Assembly: GCF_040689105.1 (NCBI RefSeq)
Contig: NZ_JBFBVU010000022.1
Coordinates: 3,750 to 67,749, forward strand
Source: Meridianimarinicoccus marinus
GTDB taxonomy: Bacteria; Pseudomonadota; Alphaproteobacteria; Rhodobacterales; Rhodobacteraceae
Direction: 5' to 3'
DNA: 64,000 nt
The position numbers and the translations under genes were made by a program. This document shows, piece by piece, positions 33,901-42,627 of this stretch. The notes under the pieces were generated by a model. That model did not search any database and was not told the origin of the DNA. It worked only from the letters and a program-made list of their open reading frames with translations. Numbering within the stretch: the first letter of the stretch is position 1; the number at the start of each line of letters is the position of its first letter.

Positions 33901-35708
33901 TGAACCTCCGGCGGATCTCCCGGTGCATGCGGCGCCAGCCGCAGGGTGAGGTTGAGGGGATCCTGCCGGTCCGTTTCGGCCGGAGGCACCTGCACCAGCA
34001 CCCGGGCCGACGGGGTGACCTTGGCCTTTGTGACAAGCCCGCCTTCCGTCGTGGCCGTCAGCAGCCCTGCCGGTTGATCCGGCCCAAGACACAGCTCAAG
34101 CGCTGTGCCACGCCGCGGATCGGGGCGGGCCACTCGCAGGATCAGCGCGCCATCTGGGGCCTTGCCCATGCCCTGCAAACACCCTGTGACGTCAAGCGCC
34201 GCCCCGCTGGACAGCAGTGGCAGGCAGATATCCGAGGCCAGCGGCGCGCAGGTCACGGCATGAACGGACAGCAGGGCGCCGGGTTTCAGGGGGGCGGCCA
34301 GCCGGGACCACCCTCTGGTTGCCGCAGACCATGCGGAGACCCGCAGGCTGGCAATGTTGTCAATCCCGAACTGCGCGGACCCCAGAACCGCCGTCAGCGT
34401 CCCGCTGTCGTCGATGCGCCCGCGCACGAGGCGCTTGTCACCCGCCGAAACCTCGACATCCACCGGCACGCCGCCAAGCGCCCGCATGTCAAACCAGATG
34501 CGCAGACCATCGACGGGCGCTTCGGCTGGCAGGACCGAGATGTCACCGGCGCGACGCTGCAAGACCATGCCGTCGTCGCTGCGGGTCCAGTCGAACCGGT
34601 TGAACCCGCTCCGCGCGTGCAGATGATCCGCGGGACGGGTCTGCGGATCGACCGGCACCAGCCAGCGGCTTTGATACAGGGCCTTGCGGGCCGCCAGAAA
34701 GCGGTCTCCCTGGATCCATTCCCCAAGATCGCGGACAAGGGCCACCTGCCCGGACAGCCCCCCGGCACGCCCGCCGGTCAGGCGGAGCGCGACCTGTGAC
34801 AGGGTCGCGGCCACGACAACACGCAGCGGCAGCCCGCGCCCGTGCAAGCGCCGCGCAATCCGTGCGATCCGATTGAGCGGCATCCGCGGATCGCCGCCTT
34901 GCCTCGCGTCGAGCGCAAGGCCAAGCGCGGCCCGGCGCAATTCAAATGGCTCTGCCGGAGAGGCCCCGACACCCTCCTCCGCAGCCTCCAGACTATCGGC
35001 CACGGCGAGGCAGGCATCGACCGCATCATGCGCGGCGCGGTCCAGAACCGCCTGCTGGGGCTCGGCGGAACGGTAGTAACCATTGCCGCCGTGCACCCTG
35101 TAGCGGGCAAGCGGTATGTCCAGTTGACGGATCGGTCCCAGGACCGCCGCAAGACGCAGCAGAACCGCATCGGCACTGATGCGCCAGCGGTCTTCGGGAA
35201 GCGGGAAAAAGGGCCTGAGGCGCGCGCCGTTGAACGCATTTCCGGATGTCGGAACGAAGGGAAACTGCCCGCAAGACAGCAATTCGGGACGCATGTCCCC
35301 CGACGGCGGCCGCAACGGATAGGCGCCGATCACCGCGCCGGTCTCGTCGATCATGTTCATGCGGTACCCGAGGGCGGCCAGGTCCGGGCTCCAGCTTGCC
35401 CGGATCAGCGCGCAGGCGTCTGGCTCAAGCTCGTCGTCGGCATCCAGAAACACGACGATCTTGCCGCTGGATCTGGCCAGCCCGGCGTTGAAGGCCGACG
35501 CCTGACCGCCGTTGGCTTGCCGGATGGCGATCAGCCGGTCGCCATACCTGTCAAGGACATCGCCGCTGGCATCGCGCGAGCCGTCATCCACAACGATCAG
35601 CTCGTCAACCGGCTGGCTTTGGGCCAGGACGGACTCGATCGCCGCGCCCAGATAGGCTCCGTAGTTGAAATTGGTGATGACCACGCTCAGGCTTGGGTCG
35701 TCGGCCAT
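30933..35708 (-). CDS. Giant fusion: GT2 glycosyltransferase, SPINDLY/OGT-like domain and sulfotransferase
   Basis: 1,591 residues from MADDPSL; an ATG five codons upstream is also possible. Residues about 5-110 are a GT-A family 2 domain: VVITNFNYGAYL, ELIVVDDGSRD and the DxD-type FLDADDE. A long middle part (about 330-950) has no family I can name. From about 985 to 1340 the sequence matches the SPINDLY/O-GlcNAc-transferase-like domain: DLFLDSFPYSGATTVVEALQ followed by GTPVISLDRKDTQAGRQG. The last 238 residues are a sulfotransferase: HHMAKAGGTTCRKVF (5'-phosphosulfate loop) and ITFVRDPLETALSSYF (3'-phosphate site). No signal peptide. It probably glycosylates and sulfates a surface polysaccharide or protein. 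Confidence 0.85.
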   Translation of the reverse strand: MADDPSLSVVITNFNYGAYLGAAIESVLAQSQPVDELIVVDDGSRDASGDVLDRYGDRLIAIRQANGGQASAFNAGLARSSGKIVVFLDADDELEPDACALIRASWSPDLAALGYRMNMIDETGAVIGAYPLRPPSGDMRPELLSCGQFPFVPTSGNAFNGARLRPFFPLPEDRWRISADAVLLRLAAVLGPIRQLDIPLARYRVHGGNGYYRSAEPQQAVLDRAAHDAVDACLAVADSLEAAEEGVGASPAEPFELRRAALGLALDARQGGDPRMPLNRIARIARRLHGRGLPLRVVVAATLSQVALRLTGGRAGGLSGQVALVRDLGEWIQGDRFLAARKALYQSRWLVPVDPQTRPADHLHARSGFNRFDWTRSDDGMVLQRRAGDISVLPAEAPVDGLRIWFDMRALGGVPVDVEVSAGDKRLVRGRIDDSGTLTAVLGSAQFGIDNIASLRVSAWSAATRGWSRLAAPLKPGALLSVHAVTCAPLASDICLPLLSSGAALDVTGCLQGMGKAPDGALILRVARPDPRRGTALELCLGPDQPAGLLTATTEGGLVTKAKVTPSARVLVQVPPAETDRQDPLNLTLRLAPHAPGDPPEVHLNAIRRPFEAPPWPRLLAPGVIYDAADLAGDGGVFMDGWDTARAVELADFTGMIAVSLPPDIGPAPELEILLLMPQAGERLQPRLAVTLGEAVVAGVTISETGVLRVPLGDAVSWGWRRLDMAIHAATGPLERPERTRLRILSLTLNAVQTSLPDAQTAHRHETPFTLIADTASALRRSPDPVCDPGVVDRIDRALHSSVGCGAVVSRPQVLADLLTIGAARDATAISGATPVLVEGGAEELPRQFARAILQTPPWQALEASSFLESLTNPLLSRPDAVARYLTADWHRVETEADLRAYERHVLAMASWMAACFSTQPPGSPRDQLAECLLRCLRPLPLLFAGRDMRPVNHALGRALEALHLSRDRRITLPETPAAGPSIRIAALLRQQADVPETRILAGMLGTLPPEDFEITVYTLEREEDPHPLPPRFRIVPLDWPETMAAVATIRSAQPHVFWLASHFSGPDNLAAICAHRLAPLQVATTAVSPATTGLHSFDVMLGDRETAHSDLAGQYTERLVLADHPVQRFAGAGDAPDPTRASALLRARLGLPEAAVILMSTAHTDKISRDLLGHWLKILAAVPDAVLVLYPFAANWRLGRSRAGFVARVRAACADQLIPVERVRIEPPVAAAQIPDLLAGADLFLDSFPYSGATTVVEALQAGTPVISLDRKDTQAGRQGAAWVRAWGLGCHVADTPAEYCTRAVELAGSAQALQDTRAAIEPPCAMASESYGAALAATIAGLPGVPPPRTPPRYVFHHMAKAGGTTCRKVFSDWFEVVIDERDPWAEEPPGPPVDLAHLGPRHLLWSHFNPAGQRLRSRYPALLSDPNVRIITFVRDPLETALSSYFFECRHRAEHDPGFTPLPIDEHLSRAPLHPLAYHLLSIDADWRRALERYWFIGTLEHMGPCLKWLAAAFGKPAPRDLPWLNRTPRTLQPSPEAVRRFREQAALDYDIYGAARERMEAALAMDPREFVARPAGPPGLRTGSAGA

Positions 35709-35732
35709 CGGTCGGCAGGTCATGCGCCGGGT

Positions 35733-36119
35733 CTACGACCCGCTGCGCCCGTTGGATCCGTCACTGGACTCGCCGACCTTCGTCAGCCCGAACATGTTCT
35801 GCACCCAGTAATCAAGTCGCCGCTGCACGCTGCTTGACAGCCCGAGAACACTGCTGCGCGGGACGTTGGCAAGGGTTGCGGCGGGCATGGCGTTCAGCAG
35901 ATCCGCGGATTGCGAACTTCCCTTGTAGGCTTCGATGAAGCCGGTCACGTCTGCGGCAGATTTCGACTGAAGTGCCTTTTGATAGGCCGCGTCCTGGGCA
36001 CTGGAAGTTGCCTCCCCGGACCCGGTCGGGACCATGTCGCATCCGACAGGAATGATCACCACGCTGGCGCCGAGAAGCGCTGCGGCCCCGATTTTCCGAA
36101 TGTTGTGATTGTCCGCCAT
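35733..36119 (-). CDS. Small lipoprotein-like protein
   Basis: 128 residues; GGGAGG lies nine bases before the ATG. The N-terminus has positive charges, a hydrophobic stretch and then IPVGCDM, which resembles a lipobox, though Pro at -3 is unusual. The mature part is Ser/Ala-rich with a predicted helical stretch (AAYQKALQSKSAADVTGFIE) and LNAMPAATL. No family recognised. It sits 24 bases upstream of the giant glycosyltransferase gene on the same strand and may be co-expressed with it as an outer-membrane or periplasmic accessory. Confidence 0.6.
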   Translation of the reverse strand: MADNHNIRKIGAAALLGASVVIIPVGCDMVPTGSGEATSSAQDAAYQKALQSKSAADVTGFIEAYKGSSQSADLLNAMPAATLANVPRSSVLGLSSSVQRRLDYWVQNMFGLTKVGESSDGSNGRSGS

Positions 36120-36337
36120 GTCAACGGCCTCCCAGTTGATCCTACGTCAACTTGGGCCTGAGGTCAATCTGAGGGCGCCCTGATGTCGGCAAACCCGCAC
36201 GGAAAACGACCACCCGACGTGCGCCGTTTTCAGACGAGGAATCAGGGTCATTCACATCTTTTCAGTGCATTATACGCCGCTCTTCATCCACGGACTGGCG
36301 TGTCGGGAGGACTGCGCGAAATGCGGGCTGATCCCTG

Positions 36338-37000
36338 TCATTCCCAGTCGTATTCCTCGACCAGAACAGGCTGCATCGAATAGCTGACCACAACCGGCGC
36401 CTGACCATCGACATAGCCCACGTCCTGAACCGAGCTTTGGGCAATCATGGTCCCGGTGATCCACACCGGCGTGTACAGGCCGTCGACCGCGATGCCCTCG
36501 GGATACATCACATGCACGATCTGGTTGCCTGGAGGCGGAGGCGTGTGGATGCAGGCGCCCACGGTCGGCACCAGAAGAAACTCCACCGCCTTGCGATCCT
36601 TGTATTCCAGCGGCAGGACATAACCCGGAAGGCGGACGGTGGTGCCGATCAGGTCGTCGTTCACGGCCGTGGCGGCGGCCTCGCGGTAATCCATGATCTT
36701 GATGCGCGCCGCGAACAGGGCGTCCACGTCCAGCCCCTCGGCGGTGAGTTGTTCGCGCAATTCGGCTGCCCCGGCGCGCGCCTCGGCGTTCTCGCTGTCG
36801 GCTTCCAGGTCCGCCTCAAACCACAGGATCTGGCGCAGCGTATCCATCTGGTCGTAGGACAGGTTTTCGAACGGGTTGTCGATCTCCGGCGCGGGTGGCG
36901 CCAGCACCTCCCACGTAATTTCGCGAGGGTCAGATGCCTGCGCCAGCGCCGGAAGCGCACAGAACATCAGCAACATGGCAAAGCGTCGGATCATGGTCAT
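36338..37000 (-). CDS. DUF3299 periplasmic protein
   Basis: 220 residues from the ATG at 37000, which has AAGGAA upstream; a signal peptide ends near AQASDP. The C-terminal half carries the DUF3299 pattern: VRLPGYVLPLEY, FLLVPTVGACIHTPPPPGNQIV and WITGTM. The conserved Cys-Ile-His next to the Pro run suggests a metal or ligand site. Genes of this family often accompany ABC permeases like the one just upstream, which ends 20 bases before this start. Probably the periplasmic partner of that transporter. Confidence 0.8.
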   Translation of the reverse strand: MTMIRRFAMLLMFCALPALAQASDPREITWEVLAPPAPEIDNPFENLSYDQMDTLRQILWFEADLEADSENAEARAGAAELREQLTAEGLDVDALFAARIKIMDYREAAATAVNDDLIGTTVRLPGYVLPLEYKDRKAVEFLLVPTVGACIHTPPPPGNQIVHVMYPEGIAVDGLYTPVWITGTMIAQSSVQDVGYVDGQAPVVVSYSMQPVLVEEYDWE

Positions 37001-37020
37001 TGAAGTTTCCTTTTGCAGTG

Positions 37021-38457
37021 TCATAACCGCACCGACAGCCCGTCGGCCAGCGTCATTCGGTAAACCCGAACCGCCGGGACGAGCGAGGCGAACAGTCCGG
37101 CGCAGAAGATGATCGCAAGCGTGGCCAGCTCGCGCGCACCGAAGACATTCCATCCCAAGTGCAACCCAAAGCGGGCGGTCAGGATCGGGTCGGTCACGAA
37201 TGTTCCAATGGTGAGCAGGACGAGACCGAGGATCAGCCCCGAAGCGGACAGCACGGCGGCTTCGGTGACGATCAGCCCGAAGATGCGGGCGGGCGTGGCC
37301 CCGACCGAGCGCAGGATGGCAAATTCGCGGCGCCGGGTGTCAAGGGTCGCTGACAGCATGACCACCATGCCGATCATTCCCGATATGGCCACCGCCCAGG
37401 CCATCAGCCGCATGGCGCGTTCCGCCGTTCCGGTAATCCCCCAAAGCTCGGCCAGTGCGACCGCCGGGATGACCGCGCTCAGGGCCTCGGAGGGACGATC
37501 ATTGATCGCGCGCTGCAGGCCAAGCACATTCATCCGGTTCGCCAGCCCGATATAGATGGCGTTCAGACGGTCGGGTTCATGGTGATGCGCGGCCTCTGTG
37601 TCGTCGTGGCCCGAATGGTCATCCGCGTGACCCTCGGCGTCATGGTCGGCATGATTGTCGCCGTCGGCATGGTCATCGTGTGCGTCATGTTCGTTGTGGT
37701 CTTCGTGGGCCTCATGCTCGTCATGCGCGTCGTGGTCGTCGTGGCCATCTTGCGCCTCGTGGTCATCATCGGCCTTTTCAGCGACCGCCATCCGGTCGAA
37801 AGGGTCCGCCGGAACCTCGGTGTCCGCGTGCAGCGTGTCGAACCCTTCAAGCGTGACGAACACCATCCGGTCGACAGCAGTGCCCGTTGGTGCCAGCACA
37901 CCCGAGATTGTAAAGGGTGCTTCGTCGTGCAGGTCGAACGAGACCTCGCCCGCCCCGTGCGCATTGATGATCACCGTACCGGGCGCGTAGCCGAACCGAC
38001 CAGCCACCTCGGCCCCGACCACTGCGGCATCGGGCTTGTCCCCGGTAAAGAACGCGCCCGCCGACAGGGTCAGCGGCTGTCCTCCGGAATGACGGAAATG
38101 GTCGAAATAGGTCGCCTGGGTGCCGATCACAGGATAGCCGCGATGGTTGTCGCCCATCTGGATCGGCACCGCCCAGGTCACTTCGGGCCGGTCTTCCAGC
38201 CATTCGAAGGTTTCCCAGCCCATGCCGGTCCCGGTGCTGCCCACACCAAACACCGTGGCCATCAGGATCTGGACCGAATTGCCGCGCGGGGCCACGATCA
38301 GGTCGATCCCCGAGGCGGAGTTGGAAAAACTGTCGCGTGCGCCTTCCCTCAGACGCTCGACCCCCAGGATCAGGGCGACGCTGAGGCCGATGGCGAACAC
38401 GGTCAGCGCCGCGACGAAGCGACGGTTCCACAGACTGCGCAGACTGAACCGCAACAT
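37021..38457 (-). CDS. FtsX-like ABC transporter permease with a His/Asp-rich loop
   Basis: 478 residues; the ATG overlaps the ATPase stop (TGATG). One N-terminal membrane segment (RFVAALTVFAIGLSVALILG), a large periplasmic MacB-type domain, and three C-terminal segments with the FtsX motif RRREFAILRSVGATPARIFG. The periplasmic domain contains a run of about 65 residues (about 232-295) made almost only of His, Asp, Glu, Ala and Gly, typical of metal-binding loops. Together with the LolD-like ATPase and the DUF3299 protein this looks like a MacB/Lol-type machine linked to metal binding. Confidence 0.88.
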   Translation of the reverse strand: MLRFSLRSLWNRRFVAALTVFAIGLSVALILGVERLREGARDSFSNSASGIDLIVAPRGNSVQILMATVFGVGSTGTGMGWETFEWLEDRPEVTWAVPIQMGDNHRGYPVIGTQATYFDHFRHSGGQPLTLSAGAFFTGDKPDAAVVGAEVAGRFGYAPGTVIINAHGAGEVSFDLHDEAPFTISGVLAPTGTAVDRMVFVTLEGFDTLHADTEVPADPFDRMAVAEKADDDHEAQDGHDDHDAHDEHEAHEDHNEHDAHDDHADGDNHADHDAEGHADDHSGHDDTEAAHHHEPDRLNAIYIGLANRMNVLGLQRAINDRPSEALSAVIPAVALAELWGITGTAERAMRLMAWAVAISGMIGMVVMLSATLDTRRREFAILRSVGATPARIFGLIVTEAAVLSASGLILGLVLLTIGTFVTDPILTARFGLHLGWNVFGARELATLAIIFCAGLFASLVPAVRVYRMTLADGLSVRL

Positions 38458-39161
38458 CACACCCCCAACCTGTTCAGATCGCGGAAATCCACGCTGCGAT
38501 CAAAATGCTGTTCAAGGCCGCGATCATGGCTGACGAAGACCAGCGCGGTCCCGGACCGGGCACATTCGCGCACCAGAAGATCCACGAAAATCACCTTGGC
38601 GGCCTCGTCCAGAGAGGACGTCGGCTCATCCGCAAGGATCAGGTCCGGCGCACCGATCAGCGCACGTGCGGCGGCGACCCGTTGCTGCTGGCCCACGCTC
38701 AGGCTGCTGGCGGGCTTTGAGGCCACCACCGGGCCATCAAGACCCAGTTCGTCCAGCAAGGTTTGCGCCGCCGTTGCGGGCGCGCCGCCCGCGCGGTCGT
38801 GGCGCCGTTGCGAAAAGGTGCAGGGCAGAAGGACGTTTTCAAGCGCGCTGAGCCAGGGAACCAGGTTGAACACCTGGAAGATCATTCCCAGGTGATCGAC
38901 CCGAAACCGGTCCCGCGCGCCACCGCGCAGACGGCCCATGTCCTGGCTGCCCACACGCACCGCGTCTTCGGGCAGGTCCACCACCCCGGCAATCGCCGAG
39001 ATCAGCGTGGACTTGCCGCAACCGCTGGGCCCGTGCAGGAAAAGCGTCTCGCCCGCCTTCAGGTGCAGCGACCCGATTGCCAGTGTGTTCGACGGCGCGC
39101 CCGGCCACCGGTATTCAAGATTGTCGATCTGCAAGGCTGTCATGGCGGGGGTCTGTCCCAT
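38457..39161 (-). CDS. LolD/MacB-type ABC ATP-binding protein
   Basis: 234 residues from MGQTPAM; the next ATG, MTALQID at 39143, is an equally possible start. Walker A GPSGCGKST, Q-loop FQVFNLVPWLS, signature LSVGQQQR, Walker B LILADEP and H-loop VFVSHD are intact. The sequence type is the LolD/MacB group that pairs with FtsX-like permeases. It is first in an operon with the permease and the DUF3299 gene. Confidence 0.9.
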   Translation of the reverse strand: MGQTPAMTALQIDNLEYRWPGAPSNTLAIGSLHLKAGETLFLHGPSGCGKSTLISAIAGVVDLPEDAVRVGSQDMGRLRGGARDRFRVDHLGMIFQVFNLVPWLSALENVLLPCTFSQRRHDRAGGAPATAAQTLLDELGLDGPVVASKPASSLSVGQQQRVAAARALIGAPDLILADEPTSSLDEAAKVIFVDLLVRECARSGTALVFVSHDRGLEQHFDRSVDFRDLNRLGV

Positions 39162-39368
39162 GCTTAAAATCGTTACCGTCCCAAAATTCAGGGCTGGCCT
39201 AGGTGAAGCATCAATCCCGCCGGTCTTCCAGCAGGTTTCCATCACAATCGCGTCGGAGGCGAGGGCCGGGCCGGGTTTGCGAAGGCGCGGGCCGCAGGTG
39301 CTGTGCCGTCCTGCCCACTATTTGCGCATCGCGCTTTCGTCTTGCCCCGGCGGAGCCATGCGCCCGCC

Positions 39369-41081
39369 TCAGGCCCCCAGTTTCTGCTCACCTGCCAACC
39401 AGGTTTCGCTGACCTTGATCTTCTCGATGGACAGGGGGCTGACCTGTGTCGGATCGTCCTCAAGGATCGCAAGGTCGGCGTATTTGCCAACCTCCAGGCT
39501 GCCGCAGATGTCGTCGATCCGGCTTTGGTAGGCGGCATCGATGGTCACGCCGCGCAAGGCCAGATCCGGCGAAACGCGCTCGTCTGCGAAGAACACGTCG
39601 CCGCCATCGGCCATGATCCGAGTCACCGCATCCTGCACCATGCGCAGCGGACCGAGCGGCGTGACGTTGTAATCGGAGTGGAATGATACCGGCAGCCCCG
39701 CGGCAATGGCCGAGGCGACCGGATCGTAGAACTTGGCGCGCTCCGGCCCGAGGATCTCGTCGCGGAACGCCTTGCCCCACCAGCGCACATGGCCGATCAG
39801 GAATGACGGCGAGACCCCGAGCGCAACCATCCGGTCGATATGCTCGGGTCGCAGAACGCTGGCATGCTGGATCGTGTGGCGACGGTCCGGATCCGGGGAT
39901 TGCGCCCGGACGTCTTCATAGACGTCCAGCGTCACGTCGATGGCCGCATCGCCATTGGCATGGATCGCCACATCCCAGCCGGCGTTATGGGCGTCGCGAA
40001 CCACGGCAAAAAGTTCTTCTTGCGTGTAGTTCAGCGCGCCGCGCGTGTCCTTGCCCAGGTAGTTGTCGCGCTGGAACCCGGAATAGCCCTGGTTCGAGCC
40101 ATCCGACCAGGCCTTGATCTTGTTGAACCGCAGCATGTCGTCGCCCTGGTTCGGGGTGATGCCCATTTCATCCCAAATACCCATCTGGGTCGATTGCAGG
40201 GCACCGCGATAGCGCAGCGGCGGGGCGTCCGCCATGATGGCGTTCAGGATGTCGATGTCGCCCCTGCCCCCGGTCAGCAAGCCGATGCTCATGTCCTGCA
40301 TCGCCGTCACGCCGTTGGCGGACGCCTTGTCGAACAGCGCCCGGACACGGGCCGCGTTTTCCTCTGCCGTCGGCTGGGGGATTGCGGCCAGAAGCGGCAC
40401 GAAGGCCGGCGGCTCTTCCAGACGTCCGGTCAGGTTGCCATCCGCGTCGCGCACGATGCGTGACGTGGGCGGGTTCGGCGTGTCGCGGGTCATGCCGACA
40501 GCCTGAAAGCCCAGGGTGTTGGTATAGGCCACATGGCCGTTGCTTTCGAGCAGCAGGAAAGGGTTGTCCGGCGACAGCGCATCCAATTCGGCCAGGGTCG
40601 GGACCCGTGCCCCCTTGATCAGGACCGGATCGAAATTGGCGCCATAGACCCATTCACCGGGCGGTGTCTCGGCCACAGAGGCGCGCAGCTTGTCCAATAC
40701 GTCGTCAAATGTGTCATTAGTGAAGATGCCGCAATCGACGAAGCTGTCGACCTGCACCGAGGCGCTGTGCATATGCGGGTCGATGAAGCCTGGCGTCATC
40801 GTGCGCCCGTCGAGGTCCACCAGTCGGGTATTCGACCCGCGCAGCCCCTCAAGCTCCGCCGCATCACCCACCGCAACGATCCGCCCGCCCCGCACCGCCA
40901 AGGCCGTCGCCTGCGGGCCGGCCTGGTTCATTGTGATGATGGTGCCGCCGGAAAAAAGCACATCCGCGCTCTCCTGCGCCCAGGCCGGTCGGGTGAAGAC
41001 CGCGGGCGCGAAGCACGTGGCCCCGGCAGCGGCTGTTTTGGACAGGAAGGCACGGCGGTTGAGCGATGTCTGAAATTTCAA
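39369..41081 (-). CDS. Tat-exported YtcJ-like amidohydrolase
   Basis: 570 residues. I place the start at the TTG at 41081 because AGGAG lies seven bases before it and no ATG is near; it is followed by a twin-arginine signal, NRRAFLSKTAA, ending at AWAQES. Metal ligands of the amidohydrolase superfamily are present: HxH in FIDPHMHS, His in VAIHANGDAAID, His in HTIQHASV and Asp in FHSDYNVTP. The length and the WSDGSNQGYSG block match the YtcJ-like group of imidazolonepropionase-related hydrolases. Substrate unknown. Stands alone. Confidence 0.9.
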   Translation of the reverse strand: MKFQTSLNRRAFLSKTAAAGATCFAPAVFTRPAWAQESADVLFSGGTIITMNQAGPQATALAVRGGRIVAVGDAAELEGLRGSNTRLVDLDGRTMTPGFIDPHMHSASVQVDSFVDCGIFTNDTFDDVLDKLRASVAETPPGEWVYGANFDPVLIKGARVPTLAELDALSPDNPFLLLESNGHVAYTNTLGFQAVGMTRDTPNPPTSRIVRDADGNLTGRLEEPPAFVPLLAAIPQPTAEENAARVRALFDKASANGVTAMQDMSIGLLTGGRGDIDILNAIMADAPPLRYRGALQSTQMGIWDEMGITPNQGDDMLRFNKIKAWSDGSNQGYSGFQRDNYLGKDTRGALNYTQEELFAVVRDAHNAGWDVAIHANGDAAIDVTLDVYEDVRAQSPDPDRRHTIQHASVLRPEHIDRMVALGVSPSFLIGHVRWWGKAFRDEILGPERAKFYDPVASAIAAGLPVSFHSDYNVTPLGPLRMVQDAVTRIMADGGDVFFADERVSPDLALRGVTIDAAYQSRIDDICGSLEVGKYADLAILEDDPTQVSPLSIEKIKVSETWLAGEQKLGA

Positions 41082-41667
41082 CTCAGAGGCTCCTTTTTCG
41101 GGTCGGTGTCGGTCGCGGCGCATGGGTCAGGTCACGCCAGATAGCCGACAAGTTCATGACAGGTCGTCATGCCACCATTGAACATTTGCGAAGGTCGGTC
41201 CACAGGGACCAACCTCGTTCTCTGCAAGACCGGCGCGTACCCCGGCCACAGTTGCATGGTTGGTCAAAAGGTCGTCCGCAATGTCGATCGGTACCAGGGC
41301 ACGCACGCGGCTTGAGGATTCGAAGGGGCAATGTTCGGTGAATAACTTGAAGGCCGAGAAGCCCGGTCGCCTGCCCCTCGGTGTTATCCGTCGATCGTCA
41401 CAGGCAAGTTGCCCGCATCAAGCCCGACGTCTCCGTAGCGCGCGGTCCATCCGCATCCGGCTTCACCCTCCGGCATGGTCGACGAAAACTTTTTCCCGTC
41501 GGAATGATGATCACGCGCGACTGAAGATTGGGATGGCTCTGGATCTGTAAACGCCTTGCCCCCTGACTTTGGGGCGAGGAGGCCAACATTGGACCAAGTA
41601 ACGACAGCGACGCTTTCAAGCGTGATGCCCTGCCCCACATTTCGGCGCACGTGTCGCCAACACGTAC
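41082..41667. other. Intergenic region before an IS remnant
   Basis: 586 bases with no convincing gene on either strand. It contains a small inverted repeat (CATGAC / GTCATG, about 41155-41171) just upstream of the amidohydrolase promoter region, and otherwise looks like decayed sequence bordering the IS3 remnant. Confidence 0.4.
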
Positions 41668-42480
41668 GGCTTCATTCGGGCGCATCGCGAGGAATTCGGC
41701 GTCCGGGTCATATGCCGTTTGATGCGGGTCCAATTCTCTGGCTTGCACCCGTCGCTCAAGAAGCCGTCAAGCCACCGAGCACAGGAGGATGCGTGCCAGA
41801 CCGAACTGATCCGGCAGGCCTGGTCGAACAATGGCATGGTCCATGACGACCGCAAGCTGACAGACGATCTGCGCGCTCTGGGCGCGGAAATTACGGAGAC
41901 CCCGCAGCCAACCCGCCGTCATGGCCGAGAACAGACTGGAGCCGCGCTTCCTTGCCTCGCAGCCCGATCAGCTTCGGGGGCTGACATCGCCTACATCAAG
42001 ACCATGAGGGTCGGCTGTACCTGGGTGTCGTCAACGACCTGTTTTCACGCCGCGTGGTTGGCTGGTCGCACAATCCCGCATCACCAGGGACCGCGCCCTG
42101 CAGGTCCTGCTGATGGCTGTCTGGCGACGCAAGCCCAAGTGACGGGTCAGGGTGCACGCCGCTCAGGGATCTCGATTTGCCCGCCGGGATTGGCAGATGT
42201 TTCTCCCTCAGCACGACCTGAGACCCCGCATGGGCAGGCGTGGGACGTGTGACGACGGAACCGTCGCCGCGAGCTTCTTCCAGCTCCTGAAACGGGTACG
42301 CATCCGAGGTCGAACCGACCGGCGAAACGCCCGGCCGGAGGTGTTCGCCGACATCGAAAGCTTCCACACTCCGATGCGCAAGGACGTGAACAACGGTATG
42401 CCCTCGCCCGTTAAGTTCGAAATCAGAAAGCAGAAACTGATCCCGGTGGGTGTCTGGGAAACGAGGGGCGCCTCAGACAA
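41668..42480 (+). pseudogene. Decayed IS3-family transposase (orfB)
   Basis: Read across all three plus frames, the stretch recovers the order of an IS3-group OrfB: FIRAHREEFGVRVICRLM, then RKLTDDLRALG, DIAYIKT, LGVVNDLFSRRVVGW, ITRDRALQVLLMAVWRRKPK, RDWQMFLPQHDL, SFFQLLKRVRI and NNGMPSPVKFE, close to the usual ETRG end. Several frameshifts and at least one internal deletion break it. No orfA or clear terminal repeats were seen. Confidence 0.75.
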
Positions 42481-42627
42481 TCATCCTGTAGAAACCAGAG
42501 CCGGTCATGCACCGACAATAAAACCGGACCAGTCACATCAGCCTTCCATTGGCCACAAGCCCCGAGCGTCCATCACGCATTCGATGGACACCCGGCAGAC
42601 TGCATTGGTTCCCTTGGGAATGATTGC

